The notes beneath the pieces were generated by a model, which had not been told where the DNA came from, ran no database searches, and saw only the letters and a program-made list of their open reading frames with translations. From the NCBI GenBank assembly GCA_002786205.1, contig PEQM01000027.1, positions 1 to 56,242 of the forward strand: a stretch of DNA of 56,242 nucleotides, in the 5' to 3' direction. Made by a program: the position numbers and the translations under genes. Positions 44,825-54,130 of this stretch are shown in pieces (position 1 is the first letter of the stretch; each line of letters opens with the position of its first letter). The DNA comes from Legionella sp. Lineage in GTDB: Bacteria; Pseudomonadota; Gammaproteobacteria; Legionellales; Legionellaceae.

Positions 44825-46309
44825 ATGACGCCACGCACAAGCAAAGGACAATACATCAATGGACAATGGCATCAAAGCAGTGGCCAGCCTCTTCAGTCTC
44901 TAGACCCAGCATCAGGTTCTTTGCTCTGGCAAGGCACTATGGCGACAGAAGAAGACATTACTATGGCTTGGAATAGCGCACAAGACGCCACCTCTCTTTG
45001 GGCTGCTCTATCTTTTGAAGCCCGCTGTGAAAAAATTAAAGCCTTTGGCCAGGCAGTAGAAAATAAAAAAAATCATTTAACCTATCTTATTGCTGAGGAA
45101 ACAGGCAAACCGGTTTGGGAATCACTCACAGAAGTCAATTCGGTCATAGCAAAAATTGATTTATCCATCCAGGCATTTAAAGAAAGAACCAGTACAAAGC
45201 AGATGTTTACTCAGGAAGTGAATGCTTATTTACGATACAAACCGCATGGCGTAGTGGTCGTTCTGGGGGCTTTTAATTTTCCAGCGCATATCAGCAATGG
45301 ACATATTATACCGGCACTTTTGGCCGGTAATGCAGTGCTTTACAAGCCGAGTGAACTCACGCCAGCTGTCGCAGAATGTATTATGGAATGCTGGCATGAA
45401 AGTGGACTTCCGGCTGGAGTCATACAGTGTTTACAAGGCGATGCATCCTGCGGAAAAAAAATATTAGAGCAGCCTATACAAGGCGTTTATTTTACCGGTA
45501 GTTATGCCACCGGGCTTCGTATCCATCAACAATTTAGCAACCGACCAGAAGTCATTCTTGCTCTGGAAATGGGGGGGAATAATCCCTTAGTTGTCGATGA
45601 AGTCAGCCTTATCGATGCTGCAATCTACCACACCTTGCTTTCTTCATTTATTACAGCAGGACAACGTTGTTCCTGCGCTCGCCGTGTTATAGTTCCAAAC
45701 TCTTCTTTCGGTGATGTATTCTTAAAAAAATTAATCCAAAGCGCAGAAAAATTACAGGTTGCATCTTTTGATACAACGCCAGAACCTTTTATGGGGCCTG
45801 TCATCAGTGCATCCGCAGCTTTAAATCACCTGAAAACCCAACAGCAATTAAGCCAAATGGGTGGCCAAGCCTTGTTAAGCATGACTTTGCTTAAAGAAAA
45901 CAGTGGCTTATTATCAGCAGGCATCATGGATATGACTCAAGTGGCCAATCCTCCTGATGAAGAACTCTTCGCACCTTTTATTCAAATATACCGCTATACT
46001 CACTTCGATGAAGCCATTCAACTGGCCAATGCAACGCAATATGGGCTGACTGCAGGTTTATTAAGCGATAACGCAACTCACTATCAGAACTTTTATCAAC
46101 AAGTGAAAGCGGGATTAATTAATTGGAACAGACCCACAACAGGCGCTTCAAGCATGCTGCCTTTTGGTGGCGTGGGACGCAGTGGTAATCACAGACCTAG
46201 CGCTTATTTTGCGGCCGATTACTGTGCATACCCTATTGCCAGTCTGGAACAACCGCTGCTTAGCAAACCCGAGCAGTTTTTACCTGGAATTACTTTGGAT
46301 GATTCATGA
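44825..46309 (+). CDS. astD: N-succinylglutamate 5-semialdehyde dehydrogenase
   Basis: A 494-residue NAD-dependent aldehyde dehydrogenase. Markers: [18 protein letters not shown] (substrate/cofactor loop), GSYATG, catalytic Glu in [12 protein letters not shown] and nucleophilic Cys in [13 protein letters not shown]. The [10 protein letters not shown] form and [15 protein letters not shown] ending fit AstD. It makes succinylglutamate from its semialdehyde. The ATG at 44825 (AAAGGA upstream) is preferred over a TTG eight codons earlier. Its stop overlaps the next start by four bases (ATGA). Confidence 0.95.
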   Translation: MTPRTSKGQYINGQWHQSSGQPLQSLDPASGSLLWQGTMATEEDITMAWNSAQDATSLWAALSFEARCEKIKAFGQAVENKKNHLTYLIAEETGKPVWESLTEVNSVIAKIDLSIQAFKERTSTKQMFTQEVNAYLRYKPHGVVVVLGAFNFPAHISNGHIIPALLAGNAVLYKPSELTPAVAECIMECWHESGLPAGVIQCLQGDASCGKKILEQPIQGVYFTGSYATGLRIHQQFSNRPEVILALEMGGNNPLVVDEVSLIDAAIYHTLLSSFITAGQRCSCARRVIVPNSSFGDVFLKKLIQSAEKLQVASFDTTPEPFMGPVISASAALNHLKTQQQLSQMGGQALLSMTLLKENSGLLSAGIMDMTQVANPPDEELFAPFIQIYRYTHFDEAIQLANATQYGLTAGLLSDNATHYQNFYQQVKAGLINWNRPTTGASSMLPFGGVGRSGNHRPSAYFAADYCAYPIASLEQPLLSKPEQFLPGITLDDS

Positions 46310-47655
46310 TGGTCTACGAATTAAATATGGATGGCCTTGTTGGCCCAACGCATCATTATGCAGGATTAGCACTAGGGAATAAAGCCTCTCATAACAATGC
46401 CCTCTCGACATCCAATCCACAACTTGCAGCCTTGCAAGGATTAAAAAAGATGCGGCTATTGTACCAGATGGGATTAAAACAAGCTGTGTTACTGCCTCAC
46501 CAAAGACCTAATTTACAGTTACTTTATCAATTGGGTTTTCATGGTAGTCCTGAACAACAAATAAGCAAAGCCTATCAAGCTGATCCGGCCTTACTCAGTG
46601 CCTGCTACTCAGCTGCCAGTATGTGGACCGCCAATGCTGCGACAGTCTCAGCAAGTACTGACACACAAGATTGCAAAGTACATTTTACAGCCGCTAATCT
46701 AAACAGTAATTTGCACCGCCACCATGAAGCCAGTTTTTCATCTCAGCTACTGGCTTGTCTGTTTTCCGATAAAACTTATTTTGTGCATCACCCTCCACTA
46801 CCACCTGCTTTCGCTACCAGTGATGAAGGTGCCGCCAATCACAATCGACTATGTCAGCATCATGGCGCATCAGGGATTAATCTGTTTGTTTATGGGAAAA
46901 CAAGTCTGCAGCTGGATGCGCATATGCCGAAAAAATTTCCTGCCCGTCAAACTAAAGAGGCATCTGAAATCATTGCCCGCAATCACCTCCTCACACCTGA
47001 GCAAGTCATTTTTGCCCACCAAAATCCTAAAGCCATTGATAAAGGGGTCTTTCATAATGATGTGATTTCTGTTGCCAATGAATCCGTTTATCTCCTGCAT
47101 GAAGAAGCCTTATTAAATCAAGCCCATGTGTTGCATGAATTACAAAAAAAAGCCTCCTTTCCTATCACTTTTATTGAAATAAAAAAAGCCCATCTAAGCC
47201 TGGAAGAAGCGGTGGCATCTTATCTGTTTAACTCGCAACTGCTGACTCTTCCTGAAAGTAAGGAAATGATGCTATTAGCCCCTGTTGAATGCCAGCACAA
47301 TACTCGCGTGAAAGCCTGTATTGATGCTTTATTACAAGACAGCAATAATCCTGTGACCTCGGTCACTTACATGGATTTAAAACAAAGCATGCGTAATGGT
47401 GGTGGGCCTGCCTGTTTACGATTGCGTGTCCCTTTAAATGAAAACGAACTAAAAGCCATGCATCAAGGTATTATTATCAATGAGCCTTTACTTCTGCGCC
47501 TGGAGCAATGGGTCACCCAACATTACAGAACCGAATTAAATACCCATGATTTATTAGATCCATTACTGATTAATGAGACATTTACTGCTTTAGATGAACT
47601 CACTCAGATAGTACAATTAGGCTCTATTTACCCTTTCCAACGAGATTTTTTGTAA
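46306..47655 (+). CDS. astB: N-succinylarginine dihydrolase
   Basis: A 449-residue enzyme that hydrolyses succinylarginine to succinylornithine with release of CO2 and ammonia. Identified from the start [24 protein letters not shown] (core [14 protein letters not shown]), [26 protein letters not shown] and the end [16 protein letters not shown], whose Cys is the nucleophile. ATG overlaps the astD stop; ATG at 46309 is an alternative start. Confidence 0.96.
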   Translation: MMVYELNMDGLVGPTHHYAGLALGNKASHNNALSTSNPQLAALQGLKKMRLLYQMGLKQAVLLPHQRPNLQLLYQLGFHGSPEQQISKAYQADPALLSACYSAASMWTANAATVSASTDTQDCKVHFTAANLNSNLHRHHEASFSSQLLACLFSDKTYFVHHPPLPPAFATSDEGAANHNRLCQHHGASGINLFVYGKTSLQLDAHMPKKFPARQTKEASEIIARNHLLTPEQVIFAHQNPKAIDKGVFHNDVISVANESVYLLHEEALLNQAHVLHELQKKASFPITFIEIKKAHLSLEEAVASYLFNSQLLTLPESKEMMLLAPVECQHNTRVKACIDALLQDSNNPVTSVTYMDLKQSMRNGGGPACLRLRVPLNENELKAMHQGIIINEPLLLRLEQWVTQHYRTELNTHDLLDPLLINETFTALDELTQIVQLGSIYPFQRDFL

Positions 47656-48380
47656 TGCCATGGTTTACTCAGTTAGGGTGCTGCATACATACTTCACCAT
47701 CCAATTATAAAGTCTATGATAATTTTTTTTTCCGCTGGTTAACCTTGGATAGTAAAGTATTACAAACCGTAATCCATAAAAAAAAACCATCTCATCCCTT
47801 TTTATATTACTTACCTGCAATGACCTTAATGGTCAGAAGTATTCCTGCTCCAACTTGCCTATTAGGCTTAGGCGGTGCAGGCTTATTGCATATGTTAAGA
47901 CCTTATCCAGTCCCCTTGACCGTTGTAGAAAAAAATAAAGAAGTGATTGATATCGCACAAAACTATTTTATGCTAGATAAACTGCCTCCATTTGAATTAA
48001 TTCATCAACCTGCAGAGCAGTATCTGCATACAGCAGCGAGATCATACACCCATCTTTTGGTTGACATCTACAATCATCAATCCTTCCCTCCCGAATGCAG
48101 TACGGCTGCTTTTTTTCAAGACTGTCACACCGCAATCGAGGAGCACGGGTACTTGGCAGTCAACGTTGCCAATGCAGGTGAACAACTTTTTTTATTACAA
48201 TTGATTCAAAATTATTTTAATCATACATTAGTCATCCCTATCAAAAACTGTTCCAATGTTGTTATTATTGCGTCAAAACAACCCGGTAAAAATCTTTTTT
48301 TAGACAACATCCTTTTGAATAAAGAAATAAAAAAAATACAATGGGTTAAAGACATTGGCTATGTTGGAACATTGTACTGA
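47655..48380 (+). CDS. Spermidine-synthase-like methyltransferase-fold protein
   Basis: A 241-residue protein with the Rossmann core of the spermidine synthase family: LLGLGGAGLLHMLRPY (motif I), VVEKNKEVIDIAQNYF (motif II) and THLLVDIYNHQ in the position of the catalytic Asp region. It is shorter than classic SpeE. It starts one base into the astB stop (TAATG), so it belongs to the ast operon and may act on an arginine or ornithine-derived product; that is inference. Many such SpeE-like proteins have unknown substrates. Confidence 0.75.
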   Translation: MPWFTQLGCCIHTSPSNYKVYDNFFFRWLTLDSKVLQTVIHKKKPSHPFLYYLPAMTLMVRSIPAPTCLLGLGGAGLLHMLRPYPVPLTVVEKNKEVIDIAQNYFMLDKLPPFELIHQPAEQYLHTAARSYTHLLVDIYNHQSFPPECSTAAFFQDCHTAIEEHGYLAVNVANAGEQLFLLQLIQNYFNHTLVIPIKNCSNVVIIASKQPGKNLFLDNILLNKEIKKIQWVKDIGYVGTLY

Positions 48381-48382
48381 TT

Positions 48383-48486
48383 TAGGGTCTGCTGACAATC
48401 CACGTCCCGCCCACATGACACATGTTATGTCCTTAACCAGATGCGTTTTGTAATGCTGATGCATTTATCCTGTATCAGCAAACCCT
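48383..48486. repeat. Short MITE-like element with 12-base inverted ends
   Basis: AGGGTCTGCTGA (48384-48395) and TCAGCAAACCCT (48475-48486) are inverted repeats matching at 11 of 12. GATT stands directly on both sides (48379-48382 and 48487-48490) and could be a target duplication. An inner hairpin TGCTGAT / ATCAGCA lies at 48454-48480. There is no coding potential. Confidence 0.45.
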
Positions 48487-48545
48487 GATTATTTACCAGG
48501 TTAGTATTTTGCCTTATACTCTATTTTTACCCAATTTTTAATTTT

Positions 48546-48860
48546 ATGTCTCGTCAAGAACGCATTTCAAAATTTTTACAGCAGCATTTTTCACCTTCGG
48601 TACTTGAAGTTACAGATGAATCACATTTCCATCACGTACCTAAAGGAGCTGAAACGCACATCAAAATAGTAATGGTCTGTTCATCTTTTACTAACCGGAC
48701 CAGAATCGAACGTCATCGTTCAATAAACCAGCTGCTACAAGAAGAATTGGCTCAAGGATTACATGCTTTAAGTATGCATCTTTATTCTCCGCAAGAATGG
48801 CAAGAGAAAAATCATTTACCGCTAAAATCTCCTGCGTGCAAAGATGGCTATGATCATTAA
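48546..48860 (+). CDS. bolA: BolA-family protein
   Basis: A 104-residue protein with the BolA fold: VLEVTDESHFHHVPKGAETHIKIVMV (core DESHFHHVPKGAETHIKIV) and the RHRSINQLLQEEL helix, with a conserved His in the final strand region (HALSMHLYSPQEW). BolA-family proteins pair with monothiol glutaredoxins in iron-sulfur chemistry and in stress and morphology control. No glutaredoxin gene lies beside it here. Confidence 0.93.
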   Translation: MSRQERISKFLQQHFSPSVLEVTDESHFHHVPKGAETHIKIVMVCSSFTNRTRIERHRSINQLLQEELAQGLHALSMHLYSPQEWQEKNHLPLKSPACKDGYDH

Positions 48861-49195
48861 GAATGAATGTACCTATTCAGCGCATATTCTATGCTTTAGG
48901 GGAACAGAAAGTCCTTTGGATACCGTACATAAAACAGGATACATAGACGACAAGCAGGAATTGGTGTCAGCACCGTTATAATACGAGTTTGCTCTTATCA
49001 ATCCATGTGTTAGAGATTTATTGAAGTATCGGTTTTAATTTGGCCATCTTCTGGATGCCTCCGACAAGCCGAGGCACATAGGCGCTGGGGGCCAATGGTC
49101 AACCCTATTTCTTCCTCTGCAATCTGCTGAAAAAAGTAACATCTCTTTGTTTCGTTATGCTACAATGTTCGGCTGTTTCTAACTTGGATTAAGCC
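48861..49195. other. Intergenic region with degenerate repeat arm
   Basis: This 335-base gap holds no ORF with coding character. GGATACCGTACATAAAACAG at 48918-48937 and the following bases resemble the right arm of the 42.4-kb element (about 20 of 27 matches), so it may be a decayed copy. GCCTC and GAGGC at about 49058-49076 can pair into a short hairpin. The promoter of the transporter gene must lie here but is not obvious. Confidence 0.35.
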
Positions 49196-50605
49196 ATGAA
49201 GAATGATGCTTCGCAAAAAATATCAGTAATTACTCTTGTTCTGCTTATTACAGGAGCTATTGACAGTATTCGTAATTTGCCTGGCACTGCTTTATTTGGC
49301 TCTACACTCATTTTTTTCTTTATTTTTTCAGCTTTGGTGTTTTTAATCCCTGTTGCATTGATTTCAGCAGAATTGTCTTCTACCTGGTCTGATGATGAAG
49401 GCGGTATTTACAGTTGGGTCAAGCATGCATTTGGTGAAAATATTGCTTTCCTTGCTATTTGGCTACAATGGATTAATACACTGGTTTGGTATCCTACCAT
49501 CTTATCTTTTATTGCTGGCACTGTTGCTTACTTAATTAATCCTGAGTGGGCACAAAACAAGTACTATTTGGTTGCTGTCATTTTGACTACTTTTTGGTCT
49601 TTAACTGTTATTGGCTTGTCCGGTTTAAAGGCTTCAGCACGCTTTGCCGGAATATGCGCCATCTTTGGTATGATTTTACCGATGGGTTTTATTATTGTAC
49701 TGGCGTTGATCTGGCTACTAAAGGGAAATCCCATCGCCATTGATTTAAGTTTTTCTCATCTAATCCCTCAATGGAAAGACAGTCAGTCCTGGGTTTCATT
49801 AACTGCCATCATGACCTCATTTTTAGGAATGGAGTTAGCCGCGGTGCATGTGCGCCACGTGAAAGAGCCGCAGCGAAATTTTCCTAAAGCCATATTACTC
49901 TCTGTTCTTTTAATCTTGTTTACCATGATTTTTGGATCATTGGCCATCGCCTTTGTCTTACCCAAAGAACAAATCAGCCTGATTGATGGCGTGATGAAAG
50001 CTTTTGATAATTTTCTTCATGCCTATCACATGAGCTGGATGCTTCCTATTTTAGTTTTATTGCTTTTAATAGGTAGTCTTGGAGGAATGATTAACTGGAT
50101 TATTTCTCCTGCCAAGGGATTATTAATGGCAGCTCAGCATCATTTTTTACCGCCATCGCTATGTAAACTCAACAAGCATCAAGTTGCTTCACGAATTTTG
50201 CTATTACAAGCCGTCATCGTAACCTTACTTTGTAGCGCCTTTTTATTGCTACCTAATGTGAATGCCATTTATTGGTTATTTACTGATTTAAGTACTGAAC
50301 TCTACATTCTGATGTATGTACTGATGTTTTTAGCTGCATGGCGCGTCAAAAGTAAATATCCTGAAGTAAAGAGAGTCTTTACTATTGCTGGCGGGAAAGC
50401 AGGCTATTATTTTGTGTGTTTATTAGGTCTTTTAGGATGTACTATCACTTTAATTGTTGGCTTTATACCTCCTGAGCAAATTAATAGCGATGGAAGCAAT
50501 CATTTCAGGGTTCTTTTTACTTCTGGAATTGTTGCCATGCTACTGCCTGTGCTCTTTTTTTACTGGCATAAAAAACATCATTTAGCCAAAGCAACTATTC
50601 GCTAG
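49196..50605 (+). CDS. APC-superfamily amino-acid transporter
   Basis: A 469-residue protein with about twelve hydrophobic segments spread along its length. The start is typical of APC transporters (SVITLVLLITGAIDSIRNLP-like, core LLITGAIDSIRNLPG), followed by DDEGGIYSWVKHAFGE, the EGGIYxW motif of the GadC-type and glutamate:GABA antiporter branch. An amino acid is the likely substrate, possibly in exchange for a decarboxylation product; which one is not shown by the sequence. The gene stands alone. Confidence 0.85.
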   Translation: MKNDASQKISVITLVLLITGAIDSIRNLPGTALFGSTLIFFFIFSALVFLIPVALISAELSSTWSDDEGGIYSWVKHAFGENIAFLAIWLQWINTLVWYPTILSFIAGTVAYLINPEWAQNKYYLVAVILTTFWSLTVIGLSGLKASARFAGICAIFGMILPMGFIIVLALIWLLKGNPIAIDLSFSHLIPQWKDSQSWVSLTAIMTSFLGMELAAVHVRHVKEPQRNFPKAILLSVLLILFTMIFGSLAIAFVLPKEQISLIDGVMKAFDNFLHAYHMSWMLPILVLLLLIGSLGGMINWIISPAKGLLMAAQHHFLPPSLCKLNKHQVASRILLLQAVIVTLLCSAFLLLPNVNAIYWLFTDLSTELYILMYVLMFLAAWRVKSKYPEVKRVFTIAGGKAGYYFVCLLGLLGCTITLIVGFIPPEQINSDGSNHFRVLFTSGIVAMLLPVLFFYWHKKHHLAKATIR

Positions 50606-50610
50606 ATAGC

Positions 50611-50641
50611 ATTACCTACTTATCTGGTATGAGTAGGTAAT
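50611..50641. terminator. Stem-loop after the transporter gene
   Basis: Perfect 10-base stem ATTACCTACT / AGTAGGTAAT with an 11-base loop, six bases past the transporter stop. No T-run follows, so it is a weak or Rho-assisted terminator at best. Confidence 0.45.
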
Positions 50642-50649
50642 CAATTGGT

Positions 50650-50669
50650 CAATAGACTTCTTTGCAAAC
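50650..50669. repeat. Solo copy of a mobile-element end
   Basis: AATAGACTTCTTTGCAAA repeats the left end of the element at 20801-20948 with one or two differences over 20 bases. No matching second end is seen here. On the minus strand it falls at the end of a 32-codon frame (50649-50747). Confidence 0.4.
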
Positions 50670-50813
50670 CTTACTGTTAAAACGATTTGCTTTGTCGATA
50701 CAATGCTCGAAGCCTCGTGTGCCGGGGTGGATACTTCGGCGCTTCATGCCTCCTCGCAACTTGTCTTCAGCAGAGAGTTTCCGAAGAGGGCTAATGCTTA
50801 TCAATGAAGAGGG

Positions 50814-51731
50814 TTAAGGGCGATCATCTAATTCTTTACGCTGATTAGGCAAAAAATCTTTCCTGTCCAGCCCCAAGGCAACAGCCAGGGCCCCTGCAAC
50901 ATAGATAGAAGAATAAGTACCAATAACAATACCAATAATCAATGCCAGAGAAAAGCCGTGAATGGTTTCTCCTCCGTAAACAAACAAAGCAACGACCACA
51001 AACAAGGTAAGCATAGAGGTCATAATAGTTCGCGACAAAGTCTGATTGATGGAGATGTTCATAATTTCAATCGCTGTACTACGACGAATTTTAACGAAAT
51101 TTTCACGCACGCGGTCAAAGACAACTATCGTATCATTTAGTGAATAACCTATTACTGCCAGTAGTCCAGCCAAGGCCTTCAAATCAAATTCAATCCCAAA
51201 AAAAGCAAACACACCCAGGATTAATACCGGATCATGGATTAAAGCTACGGCAGCACTAAAAGCCAATCGATACTCAAAACGCATGGCAATATAAATCATA
51301 GTAGCCAACAAGGAGACAATGATAGCCAAAGCCCCTTTGGTTGCAAGCTCTTCTCCAACCTGAGGGCCTACAAAATCTACTCTTTGTTTGCTTGCATTCG
51401 GTAAAGCAGCCATCAGCTGATCAACCAAGTGAGATTGATCCATGCCTTTATGAGGTGCAATACTAATCAAAACATCTTTTGATGTACCATAACTGACAAC
51501 TTGTGCCTCATTGAATCCTGCTTTATTCAGGCTAGTTCTGATTGCACCCAAATCAGCAGTGCCCGGGTAGGATACCTCTATTTGAGTTCCACCTGTAAAA
51601 TCCAGACCCCACTTCAATCCATTGACGGCTAATGCACCAATAGATACTACAAAAATCAATAAAGAGAAGAAGGCCGTCCAGCGACGAGCCCCCATAAAGT
51701 CTACTTTTGAATTCGGATTAAAAAATTCCAT
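50814..51731 (-). CDS. secF: Protein-export membrane protein SecF
   Basis: A 305-residue inner-membrane protein of the SecDF complex that uses the proton gradient to pull exported proteins through SecYEG. Visible features: first membrane helix (FFSLLIFVVSIGALAV), WGLDFTGGTQIEVSYPG, a periplasmic domain, and the C-terminal block with GYSLNDTIVVFDRVREN and the family's SRTIMTSMLTL segment. It follows secD by 11 bases. Confidence 0.97.
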   Translation of the reverse strand: MEFFNPNSKVDFMGARRWTAFFSLLIFVVSIGALAVNGLKWGLDFTGGTQIEVSYPGTADLGAIRTSLNKAGFNEAQVVSYGTSKDVLISIAPHKGMDQSHLVDQLMAALPNASKQRVDFVGPQVGEELATKGALAIIVSLLATMIYIAMRFEYRLAFSAAVALIHDPVLILGVFAFFGIEFDLKALAGLLAVIGYSLNDTIVVFDRVRENFVKIRRSTAIEIMNISINQTLSRTIMTSMLTLFVVVALFVYGGETIHGFSLALIIGIVIGTYSSIYVAGALAVALGLDRKDFLPNQRKELDDRP

Positions 51732-51742
51732 CTTAGCCTCGT

Positions 51743-53599
51743 TTAAATACCTATAGATAATTTCTTGACATTACGACTTCCGTAGCACCAATTAACGATT
51801 GCTCTTGTGTAGGTGATTCCCGTTAACATGGAAGTGAGCAAACCTAAAGACAAGGTGATTGCAAACCCCCTGATAGGCCCCGTACCAATAGCAAAGAGAA
51901 TGATGGCTACAATGAGCGTCGTCACGTTCGCATCTAAAATGGTAGAAAAAGCCCTTTCATATCCTGCATAAATTGCAGCTTGCGAAGACAAGCCATGTCT
52001 CAACTCCTCTCTTATCCGCTCATAAATCAAGACATTAGCATCCACAGCCATACCAACGGTAAGCACAATCCCTGCGATACCAGGCAAAGTCAATGTTGCG
52101 TCTATTATTGACAATAAAGCAACCAGTAAGACCAGGTTTAATAACAATGCAAAATTCGCTATCAGACCGAAAACACGATAATAGGCAAGCATTAATACTA
52201 AAATTAAACCCATACCTACTTCGAGAGAAACAATACCTCTGCGAATGTTTTCTTTACCTAAAGTAGGACCCACTGTGCGCTCTTCTACTGGATAGATGGC
52301 AGCAGGTAATGCCCCAGCTCTTAAAAGTAAAGCCAAATTGCTGGCTTCTTTGCTATCGCCTAAACCTGTAATCTGGAAATTATTGCCTAAAGCATTCTGA
52401 ATGACAGGCGCACTAATGACTCGTTCCTCTCGATGAGTCATTCTTTTCTCTACCCCATTAATCAGCTGAATGGTATTTTTGGTCTCCACATAAACAATGG
52501 CCATACGCTTGCCTATGTTTTCACGAGTAACCTTGGTAAAAAGGCTTTCTCCTCCTCCACCTAACTGAATCTGTACAGCAGGAGTCGCTGTTTGCTGATC
52601 AAAACTGGAAACAGCTGAGGTGATAGAGTCACCACTTAAGACCACTTGCCGCTTAAGCAAAATAGGCTGTTCATCCATCATATAAAGTTTGTCGCTAACC
52701 GGAACTGCTCCCGTTTGTTTGGCTATGACTGGATCATTGTCCTGATCAACCAAATAAAACTGCAATGTGGCCGTTCCACCCAAAATTTGTTTTGCTCTTG
52801 CTGCATCTTGAATTCCAGGCAAGTCAACTGCAACTCGAGTAGCGCCTTGTTGCTGTACTACCGCTTCACCAACACCCAATTCATTGACTCGATTACGCAA
52901 AATAGTCATCGTTTGTTCTATGGTATTTTGTCGAATGCCATTCATTTCTTCTGGTGATATGGTTACGATGACTGACAGATTGGTTTTATTTTTAGTGAAA
53001 CTCAAATTAGGGAATTTTTGCTTTAATTCAAATAAAGCATTCGTCATAATTGAGTCATCACGAAAACGAAGTACTATGCCTTTATCATTGACAAAGCGTA
53101 TGCCGGAATAGCGGATTCCTGCTTCACGCATTTCCTGGCCAATATTTTTCATCAAACCTTCGTAACGTCGTCCAATAACGCTTTCTACATCAACCTCTAA
53201 AAGAAAATGGACGCCTCCCCTTAGATCCAATCCTTGCTTCATCGGCTCAGCATGAATAGCAGCTAGCCACTCTGGCGTTGATGGTGCCAAATTTAATGCC
53301 ACTGTGAACGAAGAACCCAAATGACTTTTTATCACATCTTGAGCAACCAATTGCGAATCCGTAGACGCAAAAACAACCTCAATCCCTTGAGCTTGTGTGA
53401 TTACTGATTGATAAGGAACTTTCGCAGTAATAAGCGTTTCTTCCACTCGTTTTTTCAAGTCACTATAATCTATTGGATCAGCTGATGAAATCTGTACTAC
53501 AGGATGCTCTGTATAGAGATTAGGTATTGCGTAGATAAAACCAATCACTGCAATAAAGATCAAAAGAAGATTTTTCCATAAAGGATATTTATTATGCAT
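51743..53599 (-). CDS. secD: Protein-export membrane protein SecD
   Basis: A 618-residue partner of SecF. First membrane helix near LLLIFIAVIGFIYAIP, then GLDLRGGVHFLLEVD, a large periplasmic P1 domain, and the six-helix block with GIVLTVGMAVDANVLIYERIREEL, the conserved Asp-containing proton-path segment (VGMAVDANVLIYERIREE). It follows yajC by 16 bases. The order yajC-secD-secF is the standard one. Confidence 0.97.
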   Translation of the reverse strand: MHNKYPLWKNLLLIFIAVIGFIYAIPNLYTEHPVVQISSADPIDYSDLKKRVEETLITAKVPYQSVITQAQGIEVVFASTDSQLVAQDVIKSHLGSSFTVALNLAPSTPEWLAAIHAEPMKQGLDLRGGVHFLLEVDVESVIGRRYEGLMKNIGQEMREAGIRYSGIRFVNDKGIVLRFRDDSIMTNALFELKQKFPNLSFTKNKTNLSVIVTISPEEMNGIRQNTIEQTMTILRNRVNELGVGEAVVQQQGATRVAVDLPGIQDAARAKQILGGTATLQFYLVDQDNDPVIAKQTGAVPVSDKLYMMDEQPILLKRQVVLSGDSITSAVSSFDQQTATPAVQIQLGGGGESLFTKVTRENIGKRMAIVYVETKNTIQLINGVEKRMTHREERVISAPVIQNALGNNFQITGLGDSKEASNLALLLRAGALPAAIYPVEERTVGPTLGKENIRRGIVSLEVGMGLILVLMLAYYRVFGLIANFALLLNLVLLVALLSIIDATLTLPGIAGIVLTVGMAVDANVLIYERIREELRHGLSSQAAIYAGYERAFSTILDANVTTLIVAIILFAIGTGPIRGFAITLSLGLLTSMLTGITYTRAIVNWCYGSRNVKKLSIGI

Positions 53600-53615
53600 T
53601 TTCCGTGTCCTGTGC

Positions 53616-53951
53616 CTAACTTAGAGATTTAATAGTGCCTTTTGGTAATACAGTGCTGATTGCACTTTTTTGTAAATAGATCTCTATTCCTTCTGCAAGA
53701 CTTACTTTCACGTATTGATCATCAAGGCTAACCACTTTGGCTACTATGCCACCGGAAGTAATCACTTCATCGCCTTTTTTTAAAGCAGTTAACAAATCAC
53801 GGTGCTCTTTTGCTCTTTTATTCTGCGGTCTTATCAGCATGAAATAACCTAAAAACAGCACTACTGCGATCATAATAAAAGAAAAACCATCAGCTTGTGC
53901 AGGTGCAGCAGGTGTGGCAGCTGCCATAGCATTACTAATAAAAAAACTCAT
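53616..53951 (-). CDS. yajC: YajC, SecDF-associated membrane protein
   Basis: A 111-residue protein with one membrane helix (SFIMIAVVLFLGYFMLI) followed by the YajC motif RPQNKRAKEHRDLLTALKKGDEVITSGGIVAKV (core RPQNKRAKEH and KKGDEVITSGG). It joins the SecDF-YajC complex. The gene is upstream of secD, with an intervening Tgt-like gene before queA. Confidence 0.96.
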   Translation of the reverse strand: MSFFISNAMAAATPAAPAQADGFSFIMIAVVLFLGYFMLIRPQNKRAKEHRDLLTALKKGDEVITSGGIVAKVVSLDDQYVKVSLAEGIEIYLQKSAISTVLPKGTIKSLS

Positions 53952-54130
53952 AAAATCTCCTCAATCGATTGATATACCTTCTTCTTGGTGCGGTGCATCT
54001 AATGCCCATTAACTAAACTCACTGGTTTCATAATAAAATATTTTTGAAATCAATAAGTCATGTTAAACCGCACCTGTACGTTGGTGAATCATATAGTGAA
54101 TTGAGGCCAAGGTAAATGGGATGGCTGTTG

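Noticed and set aside
46724-47065. 113-codon open frame on the + strand
   Set aside because: It overlaps astB in another reading frame; astB is unmistakable, so the frame is a shadow.
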